Of a DNA stretch of 64,000 nt, positions 20,249 through 36,593 are shown piece after piece (position 1 is the stretch's first letter; each line of letters starts with the position of its first letter). This stretch comes from Trileptium ribeirensis (Eukaryota > Nematoda > Enoplea > Enoplida > Thoracostomopsidae). Location of the stretch: NCBI GenBank assembly GCA_030248225.1, contig JASANE010003350.1, positions 1 to 64,000 of the forward strand. The letters run 5' to 3'. Position numbers and translations under genes: made by a program. A model generated the notes under the pieces. It was not told where the DNA came from, did no database searches, and saw only the letters and a list, made by a program, of their open reading frames with translations.

Positions 20249-22392
20249 TCAAATGTTCTACAAGCACTATGTTTTTTCCTTTTTCGAAGGCTTCATAGTA
20301 TATAATTCTGAATAAAAACAAATTTAAATTCTGTACAAATTAATATATACAAACCTAAATATGAGCGGTTATATGCACGTACGAAAACAAACACCTGCAT
20401 TATATAAATCTTGAACTATCCATACAACACCTTCCATAACATTTTAAGTTAAAACCGTTTTGCTACTGTAGACTAGATATATAAGAAATCATATATACTA
20501 AAATAACGTTACTGTTTGGAGTAACGAAATCCCAATACTATTTGTTTAGTTGCACTACTAAAAATACCGCGCAATCGGATGATAATGTATAGGAAAACCC
20601 GGCTTCTATCTAATATGCCAGTGTAAGAAGTGCTTATAGGAATACCTTTCAATCTCACGATTTCAAATCTACCGTTTTTGGAACATTTAAATAAAGCACT
20701 TATTTTTCTGCACATTATAAAATACATACGTGATAAGTATGGAATAATCGAAATAGCGGTAAATTCAAGAAATGTCAAAAGACATGGCCAAAGAAATTAA
20801 GAAAACATCAAATATTCTTAAACTAAGCATTATTAAAAATGAAACACAAACTTTTTGAGTCAAGGTCTGAACGTAATGTCAGAGAAGAGTGTAACACGCT
20901 TTAAAAATAGTAAAAACACATTGGTTCCAGTGAAGCTTCTAGTTATTTTTGTTTCAGATCATAGACTCGCGAAGCGACAGAAAACGCACGAGTGCATACT
21001 AGCCAGCAATCAATGTCTATTTCCAGGCTCCAAACAGAGCTTTCTAAACTCACTTCAAAGTCCAGACTAAAAATATAACGCCATTAATGCACTAAGGGTA
21101 ACATTACGACCAGTTTAGTAGCATGGCGGTATCTGCTTGTAGGTCCGAACATCTGGCAGGATTTACCAATAAAAGGTTGGAGTATATACCCAAACTCGAA
21201 AAATTTCAAATTGCCGGGCAAATAATGTGTGGCAACTTGAGCAGAAAATCATTGGAGTAGTGCAAACACTATGTGCACGATTACATTCCACTATGCGTGG
21301 AACAAACATTGTTTAAACCCATCTGTCTAGTGAAGAATTACTTTTGCTACAGAATGGACATATTTTTGAAAAGTTAATAGATATTTAAGCACATTCTGCA
21401 AGCTGTGTTTCAGGAAAAGATAAACATTTACGAACTGTGGATAGTATTAGAATTAGCAATCGGAGTAGGTCAGTGCGTGTCGGCATAACATGCGCTTGAT
21501 TTCGGGTCGCGTCGTGTCAGGTAACATATTTCGACATGGTGGCGTATATATAAAGGATTTCCCATCCTCTGCCAATGCTAGAATAACTCTAGCTGGAGCT
21601 CGTCATGGGTTGCGATACTGGTTATACGATCGTTGTGCAGTCAAGGCATTGTTTCATAGAAACTGCCAGATAATTTATACATCCATAACCTAGGTATGAA
21701 TAATGATTCAAATTTATCAGTCGCCGGCTATCGTGTTATTATCGCATCTGTTCACGCTGTGGTCTCGTAGGTGAGATTGATATCTTTCATTCTGATGTGG
21801 TGTCTAGTAGCAACAGCAAAATGTTTTGCAGTTAAAAATACTGAGCTCACAGTAAATTATATAATGTTACTTAAACGTAATACCATTGAAAGTAGAAATA
21901 TATGAAAACTTCTATACATATAATCATATATTTATAGTAATCAGGGGTCCCGGCGCATTTTTTCACCAGTTTCCCAGTTTTTGACAAGGGGGCCTTACAT
22001 ATATTGAAATGAAATAATTCCCAGTTTTGGTAAGGGTAATTCCCCTTAGCGTTACACATTCACGAAAATAATTTTTCAATATATGCTCTTAAAACATTAC
22101 TCAAGCTGCTACAGCTCCACGTTTTCGCGAGGCATTTGATTCACTGGTTACTGGAGCGGATCAATAAGGTGGTCTGACTGGTCAGATCAAGTCTGAAAAT
22201 CTTTGGCCCGATGCGGTTTCTAGCTCTACAGCAAACATTACATAACGTACGTCCAATATCAACAGCTGCAATCAACATATGATGAACCATTACTGGCAAC
22301 ACTTGCCGGCATGATTCAGTGCCGTTTGAATATTGTTATTTTTGAACAAATAGAATTTTTGTAGTATAAACAAATTCTGATATACCAAAACG
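20249..22392. other. Stretch without a recognised gene, left arm
   Basis: ORFs 20509-20778 (minus) and 20855-21070 (plus) match the right arm in full or with one change, because the DNA itself is almost identical here. None has a known domain. Confidence 0.4.
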
Positions 22393-22548
22393 TTAACCAT
22401 GAGAATGAATCATTGCCGGGTGCTTCTTAGGATTAAGCGCTCTGTCATATGGCAAGCCACCTGGCGGCATGACCGACAGATTCGAGAAGCGCAGAAGAGA
22501 CTGAGCAACGTTAAACATGGTCGGCCAATATTCAATGTTGGGGCGTAG
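22393..22548 (-). other. Candidate exon, left copy
   Basis: On the minus strand, ATATTTCAG precedes an open stretch reading LRPNIEYWPTMFNVAQSLL through MPPGGLPYDRALNPKK to HSHG and a stop at 22393. Compared with the right copy it has three extra bases in total, so the frame is kept. The donor side (ATGGTTAAC) is poorer than in the right copy. No family is recognised. Confidence 0.3.
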
Positions 22549-23424
22549 CTGAAATATTTGTGTTAAAAACATATGAAAGTTTGTGTTTAAAAATGTTTCT
22601 AATTTTTCTTCGGAAAATTGTAAAATCTGCAGGTTTTCCACATTACAAACAATTTACATGTTCCCAGTCGAGGGTACAATGAGTAAAAGGTGTTGCCATA
22701 CAACGTGTCCATATTACAATCAATCCAGCATTATTTACTTTAAATAATAAAGCTCTACTAGCCGAGATCAGCATAAACAAGGGTCTTTGCACAAACTAAA
22801 TTCAAATGTTTTATAATCGTATAGTGGTTGAAGTTCCTTCCTTCAAACAATCTACAAATAATAAATGTTAATTAAAATCAATTGAACAAAGTAACAACTA
22901 TTGAACACAAAATTTAGCAGCCGGAGCTACCCGCTAGATGAAAGCTTTTACGTCAACAACAAACAAGAACATCTTCAAACCCCTGAATAATAAAAATTCT
23001 AGAGATAACCAATCGTAGTTGTGCATTCGGTATTGCATGTTTTGTGCTTCCCTCGTTTTGGTTACGTAACTAACTAGTCAATTAATATCCAACTTCTCAG
23101 TCTCAGAAAAATTATAACATAGTGTTAAAACATTGGCAGCCAGTGAACAGGTTTTTCACAAGAACCTTCAACATTTTGCAACAAACCATGATTTTTGACC
23201 CACGCTTTACATACACCCAGTCCAAATCAATATATATGCAGTGTATCAGGGTAACAGCAAGAGTCTGAGGTGGGCAAACAGGTACACACCTTTCCAGCCA
23301 CAGGAATGCCGTGATGTCGCCTATCCAATTTATCAGTAGCAGCGTGCTGAGTCCCTGCAGTGGTTCTGTGCGTACAGTACACGGCATCAGATTACAATAT
23401 ATCAAAAATAAAAGCAATCACAAC
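22549..23424. other. Stretch without a recognised gene, left arm
   Basis: It lies downstream of the left EGR pseudogene's polyA site. A 101-codon minus-strand ORF (23112-23417) differs from its mirror and has no known domain. Confidence 0.35.
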
Positions 23425-23441
23425 CACCGATTAGACAATGT

Positions 23442-23447
23442 TTTATT
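23442..23447 (-). promoter_or_regulatory. Polyadenylation signal of the left EGR pseudogene
   Basis: This is the mirror of the AATAAA at 33172, with the same GT-rich downstream element on the minus strand. Its preservation shows that the duplicated segment includes the whole 3' end of the gene. Confidence 0.6.
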
Positions 23448-24179
23448 ATACAAGCTTTGGTCCGAAAATATCGCACACGTCGCTCGATCTGCTGTAAAAC
23501 TGTAACACAGTTGTCTCGCATGCAGCACACACTATGCGTGAAATGTGAGCAGTATACAGCGTTTTCATAACATAAATTGTTTAACATATAATATATAAAT
23601 ATTTAACGTATAATATATTGATACACATATATAAGATATTTCTACATTTTACATGTTCAATTGCTAAATCAGTGAATGTAATGTAATTTAAATTATTATT
23701 GTAATCAATAAGGCTTCCGCCATGATTATAATAACCCGAATGAGAACAGCTTGTTCTAATAGATCTCTATGCATGCGTTTATGTAATTAAACATGTAGTA
23801 TATAGTTAATAAACTAAAAATATATATGTATTTGATCCAATGAAACGAGCAGTTCAATAATTTTCGATCCAACCGGTTTCGATAATTCCGCTTAATTTAA
23901 TACAACAATTATACTAATTATCATGACGATTATAATAATTATGCTATTAAACCACGTGTTGCGTCGTGGCCGTGCTGAAAGCACAGTAACTGCAGCGCGG
24001 AGCTTTATTGTGTGCCTATATTCAGCGTTAATTTGCTTAACGGTTCATCAATATGTAAATAGGTAATATATAAACTATTTTTTAAAAACAGCGTGGTATC
24101 ATTGATTTGAGAACGAGGAATTGGCCACATCCAAGCAACAGTATCAATCAGCCAATACTGCGCATCCGATAAGAGCCGT

Positions 24180-27100
24180 TTAAGGCTGAGGCGGTGGCAT
24201 AAATGCCGACGTAATTGAAGCTGTCAGCGACGGTTGTTGTTGTTGCTGCTGTTGTTGCAGCGACTGCTGCTGCTGAAGTAATGGGTAGCCTGCTGTAGCA
24301 ATAACTGAGGTATGTTGATGTTGCTGTTGTTGCTTCTTCGCGTTCTTGTTGTGGATACCCCGAACTCAGTGACCGACCCAGCGACTGGCCGCTATTCCTG
24401 AGCAGCACACGCAGCAATAACTGACGATTCGTTTGACGGTATGCACGTAGCAACGCTTACATTTAACGATGGCTGCTGCAGCAAATCAATGTTGCGGCTA
24501 TATTGTTGCTGCTGATGAGCAGCTGATGATTGTAACAGTATTCCATGAGGATCGATGCTTCTGAGACCATTGCCAGCGATAATTGCCGTCGTTTCCGCAG
24601 AACTGTTAGCACCATTTCCACTGGACAGCATTAGTTCAGAGCTGGACATGGGCTGGTGTAATGGCTCTTGCTGATGACGGCCTCGCTTTGCCGGGACAGC
24701 AGATTTACTCTCCGGCGGCCACTTCCACGCGGTCGTCCGCGATTGCTAGTCTTCGGTTTGACATCCTGACATGTTCAAGCGGTGCAAGTATAAAGTATAC
24801 TGCTACCAGTCGTACAGGTATCGTGTCGCTCCAAAGAATGGGAAACGCCCGCAGATATGCTTGCCAGAGCAGAATACGCCAGCTCAGTGTCAATAGCAGA
24901 GCTTGATTCACTATTTTCAACGAGACCACAAGATTGCAGTTGCTGATTTTTTGTATAACCTTGGTATGACGCTTGCGTTGGTCAGATCGCGCAAATCGCC
25001 GTCCGCACGTTTCACACACGAACGGTTTTTCGCCGGTATGTGTACGAATATGAGTCGTCAAGTGATCTGACCGCGAGAATGCACGCATACAAATCCTGCA
25101 CGAAATGGTTTTTGGCCGGTATGACCCGGTACGTGTCGTGTGAGTTGGTCCCAGCGTGAAAAGCGACGATCGCACGCTTCGACCGGGCATCGATACGAGT
25201 CGATCGGCGAGCAGCGTTTTCGATGTTCGAGGCGGATATTTACGAGTTTGTGGTTGTCGAATAGCAGTAGGATTTGGTGTCGGCACTGTTGTAATACTGC
25301 CGTCGGTGCCACTGCGAGAGACACACGGCGGCGGTACTGTAGCCGATGTCACTGCCGAATATCCGAAATCGATCGGCTCTTGCTTGACTGTTAACATAGA
25401 CGACGCCGCCGCAGCAGGTGCAGTTGTTGTCATCAACGGAATCGGCGAGCATTTCGACAGCCCCCGATGCCAATGGGCTAGGACTTGTGCTTGACTTGTA
25501 TGATTGCTGCAAAGCGAGCTGTTGCTGTAAAGCAGGGGGTGTTTCAGCCGACCTAGATGCCATTGGCCAACGGTGCCTGGTACTGCTCCTGTTGTCTTTG
25601 TAGATGCTCTGTGGACACCATTACTGAAGACGATGTGGCCGAAGTTGGTATATCCGCACTTGACGTCGACTTTTTTCGGGCTTGGTGTCATACGACGGCG
25701 AGAAGCAGTCGTTTGAGGAGGGCTGATGCCACTACTCATTCCGACTAATAGCCGGGCAGCTGCAATTTCTGAAGAATCATGTGGTGAAGATCCAGAAGAA
25801 ACTGCCTTTGAGGCTGCCGTCAACATCAGACCAGGACTTTGCGACAAAGAGAAATAGAGTTGGGCCTCGTTGCTCTGTACAATCCGAAAAAGTGATGTTG
25901 CTGCTGCTTTAGCATTTGCTGTTGCTGCTGACTGCTGCTACTGCTTGTGATTAGACTCGGTGTTCCGGTTGAGCGATCAACAATTGCAAGCGGCGCGCTA
26001 TTACAGCTCCTTATGTTTTCGTCTGCTCCAGTAGTTGTACTGACAGAAGGACCGAGATGGCGGAAAAAGTATTATGCTGCTGTTCTTCGACGCCATGAAG
26101 TACAAGAGCAGGTCGGTTACCCGGTCGTCGATTAATAGTAACTGCTGTCGCTGTTGGATTGGTTGGTTTTGAAAAATACGTGGACTGTAAATCCGCGGTT
26201 GTTCGCTTTGATTAACGCAGATGTATACTGTGATTGCTGCCGGTGTGGTGGTAAATCATGCTGCTGTACATGTAGTCGAGTTGCCGACGGTACATGCGAC
26301 AATGTTGCAGGCGCCACTTCATCCATGACCTCTCTGCACTACCCTGGTGCTCAACGCTAACGCGAATTGGCGGCGTTGTCCAAAGACCGTTCGCTGACTC
26401 GATGGCGATGTTGCTGTGACTGCTGGTTTGCGCACTGAATATGATCGGGTGGTGGCGCCGCAAAAGTCGGTCTAATATATACGTTTGATGTAATTTGCAG
26501 GGATGCTGCAGGTATTTGAATGCTGCTTTGTTGAGTTTGGGTAGGCTGAACAATATGTGCGGCACGCGGCATGACGATACTTCTGCTCGTTGTACTAGGG
26601 CTTATGCTACTTTCGCTGCTCAAATTTAACGGCATAGCCGACTGTGGTATTAGTGTATTGTCAGTTACCGTGTCGACCATTCTCTGCTGTGATCCATGTC
26701 CAACTTCGCTGCTCCGCTGATGGTATTCTCCTCCGCTCGGCGGAAGTGTTAGCTGAATGTACGGAATGTTATACGATATGTAACTTCCACCGGTAGGTAA
26801 ATGTGCACTAGCTTCAATGCCATATGACCCGGACGAAGACAAGGTATTCGATATGTCTCTACCTTCTGGTCGAACCACAGTCATCGTAGTGGCAACGTCA
26901 GCGCCTGTAGTTGTGGCGTGCTGAGACACGTCATCAAGATTGCCCGATCCCGCAACCGCTGGTTCAGAGAGCCTCTGGTACGACTTGATTATCCTGCTGC
27001 TGCTGTTGCTGTCCGAAGCACGAACTTGATGTAACGCTTGCTAGTGCTGCTAATGGCGGTAACAAAGGATACGTCGTTGTTGTCGCCAAAAATAAATTTC

Positions 27101-27808
27101 TGGCTGCTGTCGCTGCTGCACTGGAGATGCTGCGAGAATTAATTTAGCCGATGTGCCGACAACTGCAGTACTATAGCCAACGGAGCTACTACAGCAACTT
27201 GCTGGTACATTGACACTGATCATTCTGGCTGCAATCGTTGTTGCAGCAGTTGTGCTTTGTGGAAGTGCCAGGTATGCTTTGTGCTCCTGACGGTGCCATT
27301 CGAACCAAATCTTCCAACTGTTGTTGTGCCTCGGTGACAGTCGGCGTCCTAGCATTGTGTGTTAACGTTAATAGTGGCAAATTCGTCGACACGTTTTCGG
27401 CAAGAACATCGAGCAGCTTATGCGCTACAGGGAAATTGAACAATCCTGAGAGTCCAGGACTTGCCAATGAGGTTGGCGTGGCGTTGGTCGTTATTGTACC
27501 GCGGTAAGTGATTAGAGCTGTGCCACTGCCACCAACGTTGGAACTGGGGCCCACATTGCTGCCTCCGCCGTTGGCGCCGGTACTGCTACCTGACGACGCT
27601 CCTGAGCTTACCGCCGCTCTATTACCACTATTGCCCGATGTAGGCGTTGGAGTAAATGTTGGCGTATTGAGCGACGACGACGAGAGCAGAAATGGACTAG
27701 CAACAGGACAAGGCACGCTGCCTGCTCCGCCGCTGCTGCCACTGTTTCCACTACCACTGCTACTAAGCGACGAAAGCCGTTCCGATATTGTAATCGTTTC
27801 AACGTTTG
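24180..27808 (-). pseudogene. Broken second copy of the EGR-family zinc-finger exon
   Basis: This is the mirror copy of the EGR exon at 28823-32439. The reading frame is broken into pieces (about 27189-27716, 26357-26929, 25240-25563, 24705-25847, 24392-24649 and 24148-24453) by small indels. Within the fingers, a 1-bp deletion at about 25101 shifts the frame between fingers 1 and 2. Substitutions change finger 1 from RSDELTR to RWDQLTR (25145-25153), and finger 3 helix Glu to Gln (24978-24980). Just after the AT-hook segment a frameshift leads to a stop near 24705. No AG lies at the exon start, but homology ends at the same base as in the intact copy. It is most likely a pseudogene; poor sequence quality in this arm is the alternative. 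Confidence 0.88.
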
Positions 27809-32439
<4,631 letters not shown>

Positions 32440-33195
32440 ACGGCTCTTATCGGATGCGCAGTATTGGCTGATTGATACTGTTGCTTGGATGTGGCCAATT
32501 CCCCGTTCTCAAATCAATGATACCACGCTGTTTTTAAAAAAATAGTTTATATATTACCTATTTACATATTGATGAACCGTTAAGCAAATTAACGCTGAAT
32601 ATAGGCACACAATAAGCTCCGCGCTGCAGTTACTGTGCTTTCAGCACGGCCACGACGCAACACGTGGTTTAATAGCATAATTATTATAATCGTCATGATA
32701 ATTAGTATAATTGTTGTATTAAATTAAGCGGAATTATCGAAACCGGTTGGATCGAAAATTATTGAACTGCTCGTTTCATTGGATCAAATACATATATATT
32801 TTTAGTTTATTAACTATATACTACATGTTTAATTACATAAACGCATGCATAGAGATCTATTAGAACAAGCTGTTCTCATTCGGGTTATTATAATCATGGC
32901 GGAAGCCTTATTGATTACAATAATAATTTAAATTACATTACATTCACTGATTTAGCAATTGAACATGTAAAATGTAGAAATATCTTATATATGTGTATCA
33001 ATATATTATACGTTAAATATTTATATATTATATGTTAAACAATTTATGTTATGAAAACGCTGTATACTGCTCACATTTCACGCATAGTGTGTGCTGCATG
33101 CGAGACAACTGTGTTACAGTTTTACAGCAGATCGAGCGACGTGTGCGATATTTTCGGACCAAAGCTTGTATAATAAAACATTGTCTAATCGGTGG
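32440..33195 (+). other. 3' UTR of the EGR gene
   Basis: This is AT-rich sequence between the EGR stop and the first convincing polyadenylation signal. It contains no ORF worth calling. The extent is inferred from the polyA signal at 33172. The mirror segment lies at about 23425-24179. Confidence 0.55.
33172..33177 (+). promoter_or_regulatory. Polyadenylation signal AATAAA
   Basis: A canonical AATAAA is followed by a CA about 3 nt on and a GT-rich stretch (GGTGGTTGTGATTG) about 15-28 nt downstream, the usual layout of an animal cleavage/polyadenylation site. It lies 733 nt after the EGR stop on the same strand. Confidence 0.65.
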
Positions 33196-34053
33196 TTGTG
33201 ATTGCTTTTATTTTTGATATATTGTAATCTGATGCCGTGTACTGTACGTATATATACACTGCAGGGACTCAGCACGCTGCTACTGATAAATTGGATAGGC
33301 GACATCACGGCATTCCCTGTTTCTCGAAAGGTGTGTACCTGTTTGCCCACCTCAGACTCTTGCTGTTACCCTGATACACTGCATATATATTGATTGGACT
33401 CGGTGTACGTAACGTGGGTCAAAAATCATGGTTTGTTGCAAAATGTTGAAGGTTCTTGTGAAAAACCTGTTCACTGGCTGTAAACGCGTTTTAACACTAT
33501 GTTATAATTTTTCTGAGACTGAGAAGTTGGATATTAATTGACTAGTTAGTTACGTAACCAAAACGAGGGAAGCACAAAACATGCAATACCGAATGCACAA
33601 CTACGATTGGTTATCTCTAGAATTTTTATTATTCAGGGGTTTGAAGATGTTCTTGTTTGTTGTTGACGTAAAAGCTTTTATCCAGCGGTAGCTCCGCTGC
33701 TAAATTTTGTGTTCAATAGTTGTTACTTTGCTAAATTGATTTTAATCATGCACTCATTTGTATCGTTCGAAGGAAGGAACTTCCACCACTATACGATTAT
33801 AAAACATTTGAATGTATTTGGGCAAGAACCCAGGTTGATGCCTATCTTGGCTAGTAGAGCTTTATTATTTAAAGTAAATAATGCTGGATTGATTGTAATA
33901 TGGACACGTTGTATGGCAACACCTTTTACTCATTGTACCCTCGACTGGGAACACGGAAATCGTTCAGAACCGGGAAAACCTGGAATATTACAATTTTCCG
34001 AAGAAAAATCAGAAACATTTTTAAACACAAACTTTCATATGTTTTTAACACAA
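33196..34053. other. Stretch without a recognised gene, right arm
   Basis: It lies between the EGR polyA site and the candidate exon at 34063. It is AT-rich with short ORFs only. Confidence 0.35.
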
Positions 34054-34062
34054 ATATTTCAG

Positions 34063-34211
34063 CTACGCCCCAACATTGAATATTGGCCGACCATGTTTAA
34101 CGTTGCTCAGTCTCTTCTGCGCTTCTCGAATCTGTCGGTCATGCCGCCAGGTGGCTTGCCATATGACAGAGCTCAATCTAAGAAGCACCCGGCAAGGGTT
34201 CATTCTCATGG
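34063..34211 (+). other. Candidate exon, right copy
   Basis: The stretch is bounded by a good acceptor (ATATTTCAG, 34054-34062) and a donor (GG|GTAATG, 34212). It reads LRPNIEYWPTMFNVAQSLL, then MPPGGLPYDRAQSKK, to HSHG. The longer ORF (33709-34215, 168 codons) runs through the acceptor. A net 3-bp difference from the left copy keeps the frame, weak evidence of coding constraint. The protein family is unknown to me. Confidence 0.35.
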
Positions 34212-34216
34212 GTAAT

Positions 34217-36359
34217 GTTTTGGTATATCAGAATTTGTTTATACTACAAAAATTCTATTGTTGAAAAATAACAATATTCAAACGGCACTGAATCATGCCG
34301 GCAAGTGTTGCCAGTAATGGTTCATCATATGTTGATTGCAGCTGTTGATATTGGACGTACGTTATGTAATGTTTGCTGTAGAGCTAGAAACCGCATCGGG
34401 CCAAAATTTTCAGACCCGATCCGACCAGTCAGACCACCTTATTGATCCGCTTCAGTAACCAGTGAATCAAATGCCTCGCGAAAATGTGGAGCTGTAGCAG
34501 CTTGAGTAATGTTTTAAGAGCATATATTGGAAAATTATTTTCGTGAATGTGTAACGCTAAGGGGAATTACCCTTACCAAAACTGGGAATTATTTCATTTC
34601 AATATATGTAAGGCCCCCTTGTCAAAAACTGGGAAAACTGGTGAAAAAAATGCGCCGGGACCCTGATTACTATAAATATATGATTATATGTATAGAAGTT
34701 TTCATATATTCCTACTTTCAATGGTATTACGTTTAAGTAACATTATATAATTTACTGTGAGCTCAGTATTTTTAACTGCAAAGTATTCTGCTGTTGCTAC
34801 TAGACACCACATCAGAATGAAAGATATCAATCTCACCTACGAGACCACAGCGTGAACAGATGCGATAATAACACGATAGCCGGCGACTGATAAATTTGAA
34901 TCATTATTCATACCTAGGTTATGGATGTATAAATTATCTGGCAGTTTTTATGGAACAATGCCTTGACTGCACAACGATCGTATAACCAGTATCGCAACCC
35001 ATGACGAGCTCCAGCTAGAGTTATTCTAGCATTGGCAGAGGATGGGAAATCCTTTATATATACGCCACCATGTCGAAATATGTTACCTGAGCACGACGCG
35101 ACCCGAAATCAAGCGCATGTTATGCCGACACGAACATGACCTGACCCGATTGCTAATTCTAATACTATCCACAGTTCGTAAATGTTTATCTTTTCCTGAA
35201 ACACAGCTTGCAGAATGTGCTTAAATATCTATTAACTTTTCAAAAATATGTCCATCTGTAGCAAAAGTAATTCTTCACTAGACAGATGGATTTAAACAAT
35301 GTTTGTTCCACGCATAGTGGAATGTAATCGTGCACATAGTGTTTGCACTACTCCAATGATTTTCTGCTCAAGTTGCCACACATTATTTGCCCGGCAATTT
35401 GAAATTTTTCGAGTTTGGGTATATACTCCAACCTTTTATTGGTAAATCCTGCCAGATGTTCGGACCTACAAGCAGATACCGCCATGCTACTAAACTGGTC
35501 GTAATGTTACCCTTAGTGCATTAATGGCGTTATATTTTTAGTCTGGACTTTGAAGTGGGTTCAGAAAGCTCTGTTTGGAGCCTGGAAATAGACATTGATT
35601 GCTGGCTAGTATGCACTCGTGCGTTTTCTGTCGCTTCGCGAGTCTATGATCTGAAACAAAAATAACTAGAAGCTTCACTGGAACCAATGTGTTTTTACTA
35701 TTTTTAAAGCGTGTTACACTCTTCTCTGACATTACGTTCAGACCTTGACTCAAAAAGTTTGTGTTTCATTTTTAATAATGCTTAGTTTAAGAATATTTGA
35801 TGTTTTCTTAATTTCTTTGGCCATGTCTTTTGACATTTCTTGAATTTACCGCTATTTCGATTATTCCATACTTATCACGTATGTATTTTATAATGTGCAG
35901 AAAAATAAGTGCTTTATTTAAATGTTCCAAAAACGGTAGATTTGAAATCGTGAGATTGAAAGGTATTCCTATAAGCACTTCTTACACTGGCATATTAGAT
36001 AGAAGCCGGGTTTTCCTATACATTATCATCCGATTGCGCGGTATTTTTAGTAGTGCAACTAAACAAATAGTATTGGGATTTCGTTACTCCAAACAGTAAC
36101 GTTATTTTAGTATATATGATTTCTTATATATCTAGTCTACAGTAGCAAAACGGTTTTAACTTAAAATGTTATGGAAGGTGTTGTATGGATAGTTCAAGAT
36201 TTATATAATGCAGGTGTTTGTTTTCGTACGTGCATATAACCGCTCATATTTAGGTTTGTATATATTAATTTGTACAGAATTTAAATTTGTTTTTATTCAG
36301 AATTATATACTATGAAGCCTTCGAAAAAGGAAAAAACATAGTGCTTGTAGAACATTTGA
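34217..36359. other. Stretch without a recognised gene, right arm
   Basis: This is the mirror of about 20249-22392. The 71-codon (35538-35753) and 89-codon (35830-36099) ORFs have no known domain. Confidence 0.4.
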
Positions 36360-36593
36360 CATGAGTACCATAGGACAATAATTGAAACTTTAATATTAGC
36401 GCAAACTACCCTAAGGCTTATTTTTATACTTGAGCTTAGAGAGGCAAAGCATCATATATACCACTATTTGAGGTGGGAGCAACTTGGCATGATATGCTAT
36501 GGGGAACTTGACATGATTCGGAAGAAGTATATGGCACTCTTCGTTATGCGACCTGGTTCTGTGATTTTGGTACATGAAACATTGGCCGAGTAA
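36360..36593 (+). other. Exon-like open frame without a start codon (right)
   Basis: The frame is open for 77 codons and ends at TAA 36591. It includes LRWEQLGMICYGELDMIRKK and MALFVMRPGSVIL, a protein-like mix of residues. A pyrimidine-rich stretch and AG precede AGAGGC inside it, and a GT follows GTGATTTTG. It is either a cryptic exon or chance in AT-rich DNA. Confidence 0.22.

Larger units (their letters stand above)
1..27808. repeat. Left arm of giant inverted repeat
   Basis: The reverse complement of this stretch matches 28823-56614 along its whole length. Anchors I checked include base 1 with 56614, stem-loop 1977-2008 with 54609-54640, the hAT element 11896-12948 with 43657-44716, small ORF 15222-15377 with 41231-41386, and the EGR stop at 24180-24182 with 32437-32439. 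The paired coordinates sum to 56608-56631 throughout, so the arms are collinear. The match is already present at base 1, so the arm may extend beyond the window. The EGR copy and several other ORFs here carry frameshifts that the other arm lacks, and some ORFs show the reverse. Confidence 0.97.
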
